From NCBI GenBank assembly GCA_012032555.1, contig JAAUSR010000008.1, forward strand, positions 47,734 through 111,733: 64,000 bases of DNA, in the 5' to 3' direction. The position numbers were made by a program, and so were the translations under genes. The notes under the pieces are model-generated. The model saw nothing but the letters and a program-made list of their open reading frames with translations. It searched no databases and was not told the DNA's origin. Shown here one piece after another: positions 19,692 through 29,319 of this stretch (position 1 is its first letter; each line of letters starts with the position of its first letter). The DNA is from Thioploca sp. Its GTDB lineage: Bacteria > Pseudomonadota > Gammaproteobacteria > Beggiatoales > Beggiatoaceae.

Positions 19692-19899
19692 GTCAGAATG
19701 GGGACTATTTCTTGTCCCACTAAAAATTTAATCGAATAGTAAATTATTACTCACTATTCGGTTAATAATCAACTTAAAAATTTAATTTTAATTTAACTTT
19801 TTCAGCATTGCCTCTCCGTCGCAAGTTGAAAGTCTCGAACCGATAGCGAATTTTTTCCACTCCGGTTCAATATTTTTTGTTCAAGGAATAACATAAGCA

Positions 19900-20663
19900 A
19901 TGCCACAACAGCAAGTCACAGATTCGCACTATGCAACGATTGCCAATCATTATAACCATGCTTTTTTTCATGGTGATTCTATCCATTATCAAAAATGGAT
20001 GTTAAAGAAAGTCTTGCATCATTTACAGTTAACTCCTTCAGATCAAGTTGTCGATCTCGGATGTGGTACTGGAACATTTACCAGTGCACTTTATGATGAG
20101 GCTAATTTAAATCAAGACATTCTGGGTGTTGATTCCAGTCCTGCTATGTTGAAACCAGCTAACACTCTAAAGGGGGTAATGACGCATTGCGCTGACGCAG
20201 TTTCGTTCGCTCAATTGAATGAGTACCAATATGATAAGGTTTTGATGATGGGGGTAATACATCATATAGAACCTGATAATTTGCCAACTTTGTACAGTGG
20301 TCTCTATCGACAGTTACGTAAAGGAGGTAAACTGCTCACTGTGACTAGGCCCGCTGTTGTTCACTATCCTTTTTTCAAGCTGCTTTAGATATCTGGCCTC
20401 AATCTCAATTAGATTCAACAATCTATGTTAAATTGCAACAAAATGCTGGTTTTAGGGTGAACCGTCAAACTTATGATTATCTCGTAACCATTTCCAAACA
20501 AGATTGGTTTGAAATGATTAAAAACCGTTTTTGGTCAATATTTTCTCATTTTAATGATGAGGAATTACAAGCGGGTTTAATGATATTAGAAAGAGAATAC
20601 GTACATGTGGATATTTTGCAGTTTGTAGATACTTTAGTTTTCCTTGAAGCTTTGCGGATTTAA
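19900..20663 (+). pseudogene. Class I SAM methyltransferase, split at a T6 run
   Basis: Track ORFs 19900–20388 and 20433–20663 are one gene. The first contains VVDLGCGTGTFTSALYDE, ILGVDSSPAMLK, CADAVSF and the late-strand LYRQLRKGGKLLTVTRP, then ends HYPFFKLL-stop. Moving back one base at the T6 run (20370–20375) gives FFQAALDIWPQSQLDSTIYVKLQQNAGFRVNRQTYDY and stays open to 20663. The break CCT-TTT-TTC is also a textbook T-TTT-TTC minus-one slippery heptamer, but a homopolymer indel is the simpler reading. Substrate unknown; it follows ovoA by about 200 bp. Confidence 0.72.
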
Positions 20664-21128
20664 TCGGCAATTCTAATTTGATGTATAACGCTTTATACAC
20701 CTGACATGCACTGCCACCAACCTAAGGATTCCCCACTTATTCAAACAAAGGTATCGATACTCATTAGGAAAAAAAATTTACCGGCCCGAGACAACGGACT
20801 ACAAGAAAGATACAGGGGTACCTCATTTGGAAATCCTGAACCAAAGAATCAACGACTTAGAACTGAAAAATTCAGAATTAGTTATGGTAAGTTATTGATT
20901 CATAGTGGTGCTAATTCTAAATGAGGTGATCCTGTTCTCATCATGACTCTTGCTTGCGTAAGTCCTATGATTATGAGAAACTAAGATAGTTATTTTACTG
21001 GTTATCGCTTAATTCATTAAGAAGAACTCGGAAAAGTTCCCTTTATTCAATTCACATTCTACTTCTACTCCGACTGTCAAGGCGTAATTTCTAACTAATA
21101 TTGCAAATTAATATATGGCCAATATATT
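20664..21128. other. Intergenic region with repeat fragments
   Basis: Holds a degenerate end of the MITE-like family (20708–20735, CACTGCCACCAACCTAAGG then ATTCCCC). It also has one copy of the TTAGGAAAAAA...TTTACCGGCCCGAGACAAC repeat (20764–20795) and a short coiled-coil-like coding remnant (LEILNQRINDLELKNSEL, about 20826–20880). A long imperfect hairpin lies at 20934–20982 (TTCTCAT ... ATGAGAA). The track ORF 20706–20924 looks spurious. Confidence 0.4.
20764..20795 (+). repeat. Dispersed repeat, copy 1
   Basis: TTAGG, an A-run, then TTTACCGGCCCGAGACAAC. The same 30-base sequence, differing only in A-run length (8 versus 6), is at 40870–40899. Confidence 0.75.
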
Positions 21129-22925
21129 ATGATAATTAATAGCTTATTTAGAAAATTATTCTGTTTAGTAATGAGTTTTTTAGCGTTATCTTATTTATTA
21201 ATAGTAACCACAAAAACTTATGCTGCGCGCGCCGATAAATTAACCGAACAGTTAGGTAAACCTATTTGTGTTATTCAAGCAGACAATACGGTTATCTGTT
21301 GGGGCAGACACGGGAATGATTCGGCTATACCTCCACCTGGTATTTTTCTGCAAATTAGTCTTGGTGGCGAACACACTTGTGGTATCCGTGCTGATAAAAC
21401 GGTTACCTGTTGGGGCTTAAACGATGAGGGTCAGGCGACACCACCAATGGGTACCTTTTTGCAGGTCGAGGCCGGTAATTGGCATACTTGTGGAATTAAA
21501 ACGGATAACACGGTGACTTGTTGGGGTAGCAACAATCCTTATTGGGCTAAAGAAGATCCCTATTTAAATCAATGGAAAGACGTCAAAACCTTAGGTCAAG
21601 CAGAACTGCCTCAGGGTACCTTTCTACAAATCAGTGCCGGTGGTCGGCATACCTGTGGACTTCGTACTGATCACACGGTAGCTTGTTGGGGTAGTCACCT
21701 TTCTGATCCGATAATATTAGCAGGTGTATTGGGAAATAGTCAGTCCACACCACCCAGCGGCGAATTTTCTCAAATTACGGCTGGTTTCGAGCATAGCTGT
21801 GGAATTCGACCGGATCAGTCGATGGAATGTTGGGGTGGTTTCGCTCAGTTAAAATCTCCAGAAAAGACCTCCTATCTCCAGATAAATGAAATGGGATATA
21901 GTAACTGTGGTATTAAAACTGACCACACCGCAATTTGTTTTGGTAATCAAGATCTATCCGGTAGCGAATCACTTAGAATCCCAAATAGTACCTGCAATTG
22001 CGGATATATTAATTCCAGTGGAAAACAAGAGATTAACCGTTGTGCCTGTACTACCGCTTCAAACTACACGTTTTCCAAACTCCTACCTCGTAGTGGTTCT
22101 GCTTGTGGAATTAGAAGTGATAATACTATCGTCTGTTGGGGATATGCTGATAGAGGTCAAACTTTTCCACCAGCAGGATTAATTACTAAATCCACTGATA
22201 AATCAACTTGTCTCGTTTATGGTGTTCATAACGATAAAGACCAAACCCAATTGTTTATCGTTAATGTTAATGCTGGTCCTATCGAGGTCTATCCACGCAG
22301 CAACTTAGATAAAAATTACCACCTTGAAGCTTTAGATATTGCCCCAGCAAGCAACCGAATTTACGCTGCCTCAGCAGAAGGGAATCTTTACGAAGTACGT
22401 AATGGTGCTCAAACTCTATTTGATATTGGAACCAGCGGTTTTGAAAATATTAAAGCATTGGCTTTTCACCCAGACGGTAATCTGTGGGGATGGGCGCAAG
22501 ACGTGGGATTATTTCGAATAGTGCTAAATAAACAAGGTGAACTCGATTTACCGGGCGCAGTCATTATTCCCGATGATAAGGAAATCAAGATTGAAGATCT
22601 CACTTGGAATACCACCGGTAACTTACTCTATGGGATAGAGAATCTTGAACAAAGAAATAAACTCTGGGTTTATAACCAAGATAACCATGAAGTCAGTTGG
22701 GTATGTGAGGAATTGATGGATTCTTTAAAAGATGCAGTAAGTGCCTTAGAAATGATATCGAATGATACTTTAATCTTTACCTTTGAAAAGAATGAAAAAT
22801 TAGCTTTTAGGATAATCGATTTACCAACTTGTCAGATAACAACAGAGGGGGAAATTAACACCCCTTATTATCAAGTTAAAGGAATTGCTTGGCCTGATTG
22901 TTCTTATCCTGATGTGGTTGAATAA
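21129..22925 (+). CDS. Secreted RCC1-repeat protein with C-terminal propeller-like domain
   Basis: 598 aa. An N-terminal hydrophobic helix (residues 12–30) ending in a plausible signal cleavage after TYAA suggests export. Residues about 45–350 hold around seven RCC1-type repeats of the form ICVIQADNTVICWG, HTCGIRADKTVTCWGLNDEGQ, ISAGGRHTCGLRTDHTVACWG; each begins after PPxGTFLQI. Several repeats carry a Cys pair (TCGI ... CWG). The remaining 235 residues have no RCC1 pattern but contain propeller-like strands (LEALDIAPASNRIYAASAEGNLY, IKALAFHPDGNLWGWAQ). Function unknown; RCC1 blades usually bind proteins. A second, shorter paralogue follows 41 bp later. Confidence 0.8.
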   Translation: MIINSLFRKLFCLVMSFLALSYLLIVTTKTYAARADKLTEQLGKPICVIQADNTVICWGRHGNDSAIPPPGIFLQISLGGEHTCGIRADKTVTCWGLNDEGQATPPMGTFLQVEAGNWHTCGIKTDNTVTCWGSNNPYWAKEDPYLNQWKDVKTLGQAELPQGTFLQISAGGRHTCGLRTDHTVACWGSHLSDPIILAGVLGNSQSTPPSGEFSQITAGFEHSCGIRPDQSMECWGGFAQLKSPEKTSYLQINEMGYSNCGIKTDHTAICFGNQDLSGSESLRIPNSTCNCGYINSSGKQEINRCACTTASNYTFSKLLPRSGSACGIRSDNTIVCWGYADRGQTFPPAGLITKSTDKSTCLVYGVHNDKDQTQLFIVNVNAGPIEVYPRSNLDKNYHLEALDIAPASNRIYAASAEGNLYEVRNGAQTLFDIGTSGFENIKALAFHPDGNLWGWAQDVGLFRIVLNKQGELDLPGAVIIPDDKEIKIEDLTWNTTGNLLYGIENLEQRNKLWVYNQDNHEVSWVCEELMDSLKDAVSALEMISNDTLIFTFEKNEKLAFRIIDLPTCQITTEGEINTPYYQVKGIAWPDCSYPDVVE

Positions 22926-22966
22926 AATATTGATTGAGTCGTAACTCAACAGTTAAGGAATAAAAA

Positions 22967-23911
22967 TTGATGAATAACTCTATAGTACTACTTGGGCAAC
23001 TTCTACTGATATTTAATAGTTTAATCGGATTTTATGAAGTAGCTGTAGCCGCAGTTTTAGATGTAGGTGCTGGTATTACTTGTGGAATTCAAGTTGATGA
23101 TACTATTGCGTGTGGAGGATGGGCGTATTCAAAAAAACCGGCCAGTGATTTAAGGCAACTCGCGGATATTCAAGGGGATACCTTTTCTCAAATTAGTGTA
23201 GGCTATGGAGGAGGTTGTGGAATCCGTAGTAATGACAACACCTTGGGGTGTTTTCTGGGGTCTCAATATGGTATGAATAAAGTTCCAAACGGTACCTTCT
23301 CTCAAGTGAGTGTTGGTACATTTCACGCCTGTGGAGTTCATACAGATGGTAGCATAGTATGCTGGGGAGGTAAAACTGATACGATTGATTATGGTCAAAC
23401 TCAGGCACCCACCGGTACTTTTTCTCAAGTTAGCGTTGGTCGGTGGCATAGCTGTGCTCTTAAAACCGATCAGACAGTAGAATGCTGGGGTAATAATCGA
23501 TATGGTCAAACCCAACCCCCCCAGGATACTTTTTCTCAAATCAGTGCAGCCAAGATAGGTTGGCATACTTGTGGTATTAAAACGGATGAGCAAACAGTGG
23601 TTTGTTGGGGATTAAATGATCATGGTCAAACAACTCCCCCTAAAGATCGCTTTGCTCAAATCAGTGCGGGTAAATGGTATACCTGTGGAATTCGAGCTGA
23701 TGATCAAACCATTGCTTGCTGGGGTAGTAATATGGATGGTCAAGCCGATCCCCCGAGTGGTCGTTTTTCTTATGTCAGTGCTGGCATGTACCATACTTGC
23801 GCAATCCAATTCGATGACAACGCTCCAATCTGCTGGGGTTACGATATTTGGGGTGGTGTTAACAATATCTCCAGAGATTCTTTGCCTTTAAAAGTCATCA
23901 GTAGGGATTAG
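22967..23911 (+). CDS. Secreted RCC1-repeat protein
   Basis: 314 aa with an N-terminal hydrophobic signal (IVLLGQLLLIFNSLIGFYEVAVAA). Nearly the whole mature part is RCC1-type repeats, about seven blades, e.g. FSQVSVGTFHACGVHTDGSIVCWGG and FAQISAGKWYTCGIRADDQTIACWG, each spaced by GQxxPPxxxF. This suffices for a closed seven-bladed propeller. It is a paralogue of the preceding protein without its C-terminal domain. AAGGA precedes the ATG. The two genes likely form a transcription unit, and the role is unknown. Confidence 0.8.
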   Translation: MMNNSIVLLGQLLLIFNSLIGFYEVAVAAVLDVGAGITCGIQVDDTIACGGWAYSKKPASDLRQLADIQGDTFSQISVGYGGGCGIRSNDNTLGCFLGSQYGMNKVPNGTFSQVSVGTFHACGVHTDGSIVCWGGKTDTIDYGQTQAPTGTFSQVSVGRWHSCALKTDQTVECWGNNRYGQTQPPQDTFSQISAAKIGWHTCGIKTDEQTVVCWGLNDHGQTTPPKDRFAQISAGKWYTCGIRADDQTIACWGSNMDGQADPPSGRFSYVSAGMYHTCAIQFDDNAPICWGYDIWGGVNNISRDSLPLKVISRD

Positions 23912-23944
23912 GATTGGTTTAGAACAGTTGGATTATACGTTTTG

Positions 23945-23985
23945 CTATCTATCCATTTCAAATGTAGGTCGGACACGCGGAGTAT
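23945..23985. repeat. Dispersed intergenic repeat (GATCGGACACAC family)
   Basis: GCTATCTATCCATTTCAAATGTAGGTCGGACACGCGG resembles 16861–16905 (GCTACCTATCCATTTTGAAAATTGATCGGACACACAG). A weaker third match lies at about 6822–6850. A CCGCCGAA/TTTGGCGG hairpin follows at 24024–24052 and may end the RCC1 transcription unit, facing the end of rpoD. Confidence 0.5.
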
Positions 23986-24149
23986 TGATAAGGATTATAC
24001 TATTAACAACACTAGCGAAGAAACCGCCGAACACCTTAAGCCGGTTTGGCGGGATAGGAGGATAGCCGGAGTGACCCGGCTTCCAACTCAATCGTTTACT
24101 TTTCTAAATCACAATCAGGATTAAAATCAACCACAGATTCGGGAATGAT

Positions 24150-25994
24150 TTAATCCAGGAAACTACGTAATTGTTCTGAGCGACTAGGATGACGTAATTT
24201 ACGAAGCGCCTTTGCCTCAATTTGACGAATACGTTCCCGGGTAACGTCAAATTGTTTCCCAACTTCCTCTAAAGTATGATCCGTGTTCATATCAATACCA
24301 AAACGCATGCGTAATACTTTTGCTTCCCGCGGGGTTAATCCATGTAACATTTCTTGGGTGGCTCGCCGCAAACCTTCAAAAGTGGCTGAGTCAATGGGTG
24401 CTTGAATACTAGTATCTTCAATAAAATCACCTAAATGAGAATCTTCATCATCGCCAATAGGCGTTTCCATCGAAATCGGTTCTTTAGCAATTTTCAATAC
24501 TTTGCGAACTTTATCTTCTGGCATATCCATTCGTTCTGCCAATTCTTCTGGGGTTGCTTCCCGACCTTTTTCCTGCAAAATTTGCCGTGAAACTCGATTG
24601 AGTTTATTAATAGTTTCAATCATATGAACCGGAATTCGAATGGTGCGAGCTTGGTCAGCAATAGAACGGGTAATTGCTTGGCGAATCCACCAAGTAGCAT
24701 AAGTAGAAAACTTATAACCCCGTCGATATTCAAATTTGTCAACCGCTTTCATTAAACCGATATTGCCTTCTTGAATTAAATCTAAAAATTGCAAACCACG
24801 ATTAGTATATTTTTTCGCAATAGAAATGACTAACCGGAGATTCGCTTCAATCATCTCTTTCTTAGCACGTCGTGCCTTCGCTTCACCAATCGACATGCGG
24901 CGATTAATATCTTTAATCTCAACGAGATTTAAGCGACATTGTTTTTCGAGAGAAATCAATTTTTGTTGAGCACCTTCGAGTTCTTTTTGATATTGTTGTA
25001 GGCTCGCCAGGTAAGGTTTAGTAGCGTTTAATAGCGAAGGTAACCACTGCGGATCAGTCAGTTGGTTTTTAAAGGACGACAGAAATTCTTTTTTATTCAT
25101 GCCCACTTTAAGGATACACGTATCTCGAATAAAATTTTCCTGTTCCCGAATAAAAGCCACTGTTTGGCGCAATCTTGCGGTTAATTCTTCAATCACTCGC
25201 GGAACTAACTTAAATTGTAGAAAACAATCGGCTACCTCTTTGCGTAACTGAATATACGCTTCTGCTTGTGATCCCTGGGTTACTTCTACTTGTAACATCC
25301 GTTGGTATAACCCACGTAGTCGAGCAAAGCGAGTACGCGCTTCCTCTATATCAAGCAAAATTTCTTCCCCCAGGATAGAGACATCATCATCATCATCATC
25401 ATCCGTAGCGGCTTCAACTTCTATCTCAAATTCGGGTGGTATTTTAGTTTCATCGATTTCAATTTCAGGTACTTCTTCTGGACTGGTATCCATAAATCCA
25501 GTTAAGATATCAGATAACTTGATTTCATCAGCCTCAACCTGATCATAATAGCTCAAGAATTCTGCAATGATATCAGGATGGGTTGCTAACGCTGACAAGG
25601 CTTGATTTAAACCTTCTTCAATGCGTTTGGCAATTTTAATCTCACCTTCACGGGTTAATAAATCTACTGTGCCCATTTCACGCATATACATTCGTACCGG
25701 GTCAGTAGTACGCCCAAATTCACTATCGACATTGGCTAAAGCCGCCGCTGCTTCCTCAGCCGCTTCTTCATCAGCGACTGGCGCATCTGAAATTAGCAAG
25801 GAATCGGTATCCGGAGCAAATTCATGTACCGTAATACCCATATCATTAATCATATTAATGATACTTTCAATTTGTTCCGGTTCAACAATATCATCCGGTA
25901 AATGATCATTGACTTCATGATAAGTCAAATAACCTTGTTCTTTGCCTTTGGCAATCAGTAGTTTGAGTTGAGATTTCTGTTGTTCGTGATTCAT
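24150..25994 (-). CDS. rpoD: RNA polymerase sigma factor RpoD (sigma-70)
   Basis: Primary sigma factor. The track ORF begins at 26111, but the family start matches M40 ([20 protein letters not shown]), so I set the start at 25994, with AGGT upstream, giving 614 aa. Region 1.1 is followed by region 1.2 ([21 protein letters not shown]) and a non-conserved region with an Asp-only stretch (DDDDDDD). Region 2 ([26 protein letters not shown] and [17 protein letters not shown]), region 3 and region 4 ([24 protein letters not shown]) complete it. It is the last gene of rpsU–yqeY–dnaG–rpoD, with a 259-bp gap to dnaG that may hold an extra promoter. Confidence 0.97.
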   Translation of the reverse strand: MNHEQQKSQLKLLIAKGKEQGYLTYHEVNDHLPDDIVEPEQIESIINMINDMGITVHEFAPDTDSLLISDAPVADEEAAEEAAAALANVDSEFGRTTDPVRMYMREMGTVDLLTREGEIKIAKRIEEGLNQALSALATHPDIIAEFLSYYDQVEADEIKLSDILTGFMDTSPEEVPEIEIDETKIPPEFEIEVEAATDDDDDDDVSILGEEILLDIEEARTRFARLRGLYQRMLQVEVTQGSQAEAYIQLRKEVADCFLQFKLVPRVIEELTARLRQTVAFIREQENFIRDTCILKVGMNKKEFLSSFKNQLTDPQWLPSLLNATKPYLASLQQYQKELEGAQQKLISLEKQCRLNLVEIKDINRRMSIGEAKARRAKKEMIEANLRLVISIAKKYTNRGLQFLDLIQEGNIGLMKAVDKFEYRRGYKFSTYATWWIRQAITRSIADQARTIRIPVHMIETINKLNRVSRQILQEKGREATPEELAERMDMPEDKVRKVLKIAKEPISMETPIGDDEDSHLGDFIEDTSIQAPIDSATFEGLRRATQEMLHGLTPREAKVLRMRFGIDMNTDHTLEEVGKQFDVTRERIRQIEAKALRKLRHPSRSEQLRSFLD

Positions 25995-26253
25995 ATGTAC
26001 CTGTACTATGGGTTGTTCAACGACAGCCAACGACTCTCCCACCGAATATGGTTGGTAAGCTTTGGAAAACCAATTGAACGTCAAGATGACAGTCTTAGCC
26101 AGCAACTTCACCCATTATCAGCTCTCTGTCTTTGACTAATTAAAAGATACACCTTGTTAAGTTATAGCAAAAAAGCAATTTATTATTGCAGTGACCTTTT
26201 CATTAATAATCCTCTTTAATAATGTTTCTTGGAATTAAATCAATCTCTAAAAA

Positions 26254-27993
26254 TTAATAGCCGTGCTCCTTTTTTTCATCTGTTTGGGTTTCGTTTTTGG
26301 TTGGAAACACAATTTGTTTATTGTATTCTTCATTTAAACGCTTAATGATATCCTTAAATTCTTCATCCATATCTATCATATGTAGATGGTTAGTGAATAG
26401 CGATCCTTGTGAAACTAATCCTAATTGATTGATAATATTTTTATATTCAGTCGCATGTTGATCTACTTCATAACTTATTGTCCCTAGTGTTTTTATTTTA
26501 GGATTTAATTTTATTAATTCAATTAACTGTAAGAATAATTTTATGTGTTCATCGGGTAAACCCAATAATTTTTCGTTAGGGTATGTGACATATTGTGATA
26601 AAGTGGGGTTGTGTAATAAATAAATAATAGCTTGATCGACTAGTGAATATTCTCTCAGGGTTTTATTCGGTATGGATGAGTTTATTGGCTGAGGTTCAAT
26701 TAAGTCATTTAAATCATTGGTTAAGCGGGTTTCGTCAATTTGAGTCAGCTTACTGAGTTCTTTTATCATCAATAGTTGATAATAACTGCCCGTTGGTAAT
26801 TGTTTTAACAAAGGCTTAGCTAGTTTTGCTAAGCGTGCTTTCCCATCAAGATGACTCATATCAACTTGCTGCTGGAGCGTGTCAAATAAAAAATTTGAAA
26901 ATGGTAAGGTTTTCTCTACACAGTCATTCCATTTGGAGATCCCTTCTTGACGTAATAAACTATCGGGGTCATGTCCTGGCGGTAAAAAAATAAAACCGAC
27001 CTGTTGCCCCTCTTGTAAGAAAGGGAGTACTCTTTCTAAAGTACGCCAAGCCGCTTTTTGTCCAGCGAGATCACCATCAAAGCAAAATCGAATTTCCGGC
27101 ACCGTTCGGAATAAGCGGGTTAGATGTTCATGAGTAACGGCTGTCCCTAAAGTAGCAACCACATTTTTAATGCCATACTGTGCTAGGGTAACAACATCTA
27201 AATAGCCTTCTACCACGACGAGATGCTGTAATGGTCGATTTTGACGTGCCCAATACCAACCATATAATTCCCCCCCTTTTTGAAATAAGCGAGTTTCAGG
27301 AGAGTTAAGATATTTGGGTTCTTTAGAATTGTCTTGGAGTAGCCGCCCACCAAAAGCAATAACCCGTCCTCGTCCATCCACAATAGGGAACATAATGCGA
27401 TTACGGAATAGATCATAATAATCCCCTTTAGCGTTTTTTTTTATTAATCCCATTTCTAACAAACGCGTTTTAGCTTCTAAAGTGCTCCCACAAGTGGTTA
27501 AAATATTATTCCAACCGGTTGGCGCATAACCTAACCCAAAATCACGGGCGATTTCGCCAGTCAGTCCCCGTTTTTTTAGATAAGTAATAGCTATTGGAGA
27601 TTGACGCAATTGTTGCTGATAATACTTAGCAACTTGCGTCAACAGATCATATAAGCTGGTTGGTAAAGTGATAGAAACCGATGCATTACCTTGTTCATAC
27701 TGTACTTCCATGCCCACTTGGGAAGCTAATTCATGAACCGCTTCGACAAACTCAAAATGAGCGTAGTTCATTAAAAAGTTGATAGCATTCCCTTGAGCAC
27801 CGCAACCGAAACAGTAGTAAAATTGTTTCTCCGGATTCACCGTGAAAGAAGGCGTTTTTTCATGATGAAATGGACAAGTAGCAATATAATTCTGACCCGT
27901 TTTGCGTAACGAAAAATAACTATCAATTAAATCAACCAGATCAACTCTATTGATCAACTCATGAATGAAACTGCGCGAGATGTGACCACCCAT
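26254..27993 (-). CDS. dnaG: DNA primase
   Basis: 579 aa. The N-terminal CHC2 zinc finger is CPFHHEKTPSFTVNPEKQFYYCFGCGAQG. The catalytic core has EARTRL-like LLEMGLI, GRVIAFGGRLL, the Toprim motif VVVEGYLDVVTLAQ, and acidic RFCFDGDLAGQKAAWRT and HDPDSLLRQEG. The C-terminal helicase-binding region is more divergent, as usual. DnaG makes RNA primers with DnaB. In the macromolecular synthesis operon, 33 bp after yqeY. A TTATCAGTTATCAGT dispersed repeat fills this short gap. Confidence 0.97.
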   Translation of the reverse strand: MGGHISRSFIHELINRVDLVDLIDSYFSLRKTGQNYIATCPFHHEKTPSFTVNPEKQFYYCFGCGAQGNAINFLMNYAHFEFVEAVHELASQVGMEVQYEQGNASVSITLPTSLYDLLTQVAKYYQQQLRQSPIAITYLKKRGLTGEIARDFGLGYAPTGWNNILTTCGSTLEAKTRLLEMGLIKKNAKGDYYDLFRNRIMFPIVDGRGRVIAFGGRLLQDNSKEPKYLNSPETRLFQKGGELYGWYWARQNRPLQHLVVVEGYLDVVTLAQYGIKNVVATLGTAVTHEHLTRLFRTVPEIRFCFDGDLAGQKAAWRTLERVLPFLQEGQQVGFIFLPPGHDPDSLLRQEGISKWNDCVEKTLPFSNFLFDTLQQQVDMSHLDGKARLAKLAKPLLKQLPTGSYYQLLMIKELSKLTQIDETRLTNDLNDLIEPQPINSSIPNKTLREYSLVDQAIIYLLHNPTLSQYVTYPNEKLLGLPDEHIKLFLQLIELIKLNPKIKTLGTISYEVDQHATEYKNIINQLGLVSQGSLFTNHLHMIDMDEEFKDIIKRLNEEYNKQIVFPTKNETQTDEKKEHGY

Positions 27994-28026
27994 CTTCCTT
28001 CAGTTATCAGTTATCAGTGTAATTTG

Positions 28027-28482
28027 TTACTGATTTAAGCGTTGTTTGATTTGGTCGCTAAGCTGCTTCATATCAGCACGACCTTGTACTTGAGCTTTAA
28101 GGATACCCATCACTTTGCCTAAATCCTTGACAGTAGTTGCGCCGGTTGCTTGAATCGCATGGGTTATTAAATTAGCTAATTCCGTTTCAGTCAGTGGCTG
28201 AGGTAAATAAGTTTTAATGACTTGGATTTCAAAAGCTTCCTGATCGACTAGATCTTGCCGCCCGGCTTTCTCATATTGTTCAATGGAATCACGTCGTTGC
28301 TTGAGCATTTTGTCTAGCACGACGATAACTTGTGTGTCATCTAAACTAATTCGTTCATCAACTTCCCGTTGTTTAATCGCAGCTTGAATAAGCCGTATCA
28401 CACCTAAGCGTTGCTTCTCTTTAGCACGCATGGCTACTTTCATGTCTTCGGTAATTTTTTCTTTAATAGAAAATTCAGCCAT
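28027..28482 (-). CDS. yqeY: GatB/YqeY domain protein
   Basis: 151 aa, starting MAEFSIKEKITEDMKVAMRAKEKQRLGVIRLIQAAIKQ, the YqeY signature that resembles the tRNA-binding tail domain of GatB. The end (VKDLGKVMGILKAQVQGRADMKQLSDQIKQRL) is equally typical. Its exact role is unknown; it is commonly found between rpsU and dnaG as here. Confidence 0.93.
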   Translation of the reverse strand: MAEFSIKEKITEDMKVAMRAKEKQRLGVIRLIQAAIKQREVDERISLDDTQVIVVLDKMLKQRRDSIEQYEKAGRQDLVDQEAFEIQVIKTYLPQPLTETELANLITHAIQATGATTVKDLGKVMGILKAQVQGRADMKQLSDQIKQRLNQ

Positions 28483-28507
28483 AGTGATTTGTTATACCTG
28501 ATGTATC

Positions 28508-28525
28508 CACCCGTAAAGACGGGTG
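28508..28525 (-). terminator. Hairpin between rpsU and yqeY
   Basis: CACCCGT and ACGGGTG form a 7-bp stem with an AAAG loop, without a following T-run. The position, just after the rpsU stop, suggests a partial terminator or processing site that lowers downstream expression relative to ribosomal protein S21. Confidence 0.45.
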
Positions 28526-28550
28526 ATAGCCAAACTGAAAAATCGCCTCG

Positions 28551-28766
28551 TTAATAATGACGTTCACGACGTAAAGTTTCACGACTTACTTTTTTTAAAT
28601 GTCGCTTAACAGCCGCTGCCGCTTTACGTTTACGAACGGTGGTTGGTTTTTCATAGAACTCACGACGATGAACTTCTGCTAAAATACCCGCTTTTTCACA
28701 AGCACGTTTAAACCGTCGAATCGCAACTTCAAAAGGTTCGTTCTCTTTGACACGAATATTAGGCAT
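28551..28766 (-). CDS. rpsU: 30S ribosomal protein bS21
   Basis: 71 aa from the ATG at 28766 ([27 protein letters not shown]), preceded by a strong AAGGAGG ribosome-binding site; the track start at 28802 is upstream of that site and is not used. The basic C-terminus ([26 protein letters not shown]) matches S21. First gene of the macromolecular synthesis operon. Confidence 0.97.
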   Translation of the reverse strand: MPNIRVKENEPFEVAIRRFKRACEKAGILAEVHRREFYEKPTTVRKRKAAAAVKRHLKKVSRETLRRERHY

Positions 28767-28802
28767 TGAAAGATTAACCTCCTTAAAGGATTTCTTTGAC
28801 AA

Positions 28803-29319
28803 GGATTGATAAGGTTGTCATCATAGTTGGATAATATTAAATTCAAACTGTCAACACAATTTTTGCACTATTAACAAGTCATTTTCTTGATAACGGGTTA
28901 AGTCGTATTCACTGGGTGAACGTTCATTTCACCCCTGTTACTTTCAAACTGTAAACGTTCCATTATAGTTTCAAATAAACTAAAACGCAAAATATTTACT
29001 TTGAGAAGGGTGTGAATCAAAGTGAGTTTTAAGTTAAACTAGAAATTAGAGAAGCATTCCAGCAAGGGAGAACCCAAATGAATTCATTGCTCAAACCCGA
29101 TCAAAAGCGGTTAGAAAGCTTAAATCGCCATCCTCACTGGAAAGAACTACTCAACAACCGGTTATCTCTTGTGGAAAATTGAGAAAGTGATTTGGAGAAA
29201 GCTGAGACAGCAAGTCTAGATATTCCCTGTCCAATTAGCATCACACTTGTTCAGAAAAACCAAATAATGAGATGAATTTGACCACTAAACCAACATTAGA
29301 CATCAGGTTCGCTATATAA
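28803..29319. other. Intergenic region with rpsU promoter side and a possible small gene
   Basis: The left part must carry the rpsU promoter on the minus strand; a TTGACA reads there (complement of 28847–28852), but I cannot place a convincing −10 at standard spacing. The right part holds a small plus-strand ORF listed separately. Otherwise AT-rich with no clear structure. Confidence 0.4.
29078..29182 (+). CDS. Possible small ORF, perhaps interrupted by TGA
   Basis: Too short for the track. ATG 29078 has a GGGAGA ribosome-binding site and encodes MNSLLKPDQKRLESLNRHPH then WKELLNNRLSLVEN-TGA (34 aa). The same frame continues after the TGA without a break as ESDLEKAETASLDIPCPISI... to TGA 29273. 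The pattern fits either a tiny gene or a 65-codon gene broken by one nonsense change. No family recognised. Confidence 0.35.
   Translation: MNSLLKPDQKRLESLNRHPHWKELLNNRLSLVEN

Noticed and set aside
20706-20924. 72-aa ORF upstream of the RCC1 gene
   Set aside because: It runs through a dispersed repeat that also occurs at 40870, and a different frame shows a coiled-coil remnant; likely chance.
23150-23593. 147-aa minus-strand ORF across the second RCC1 gene
   Set aside because: Shadow of the RCC1 repeat pattern on the other strand, as shown by its regular TTS/Thr-rich periodicity.
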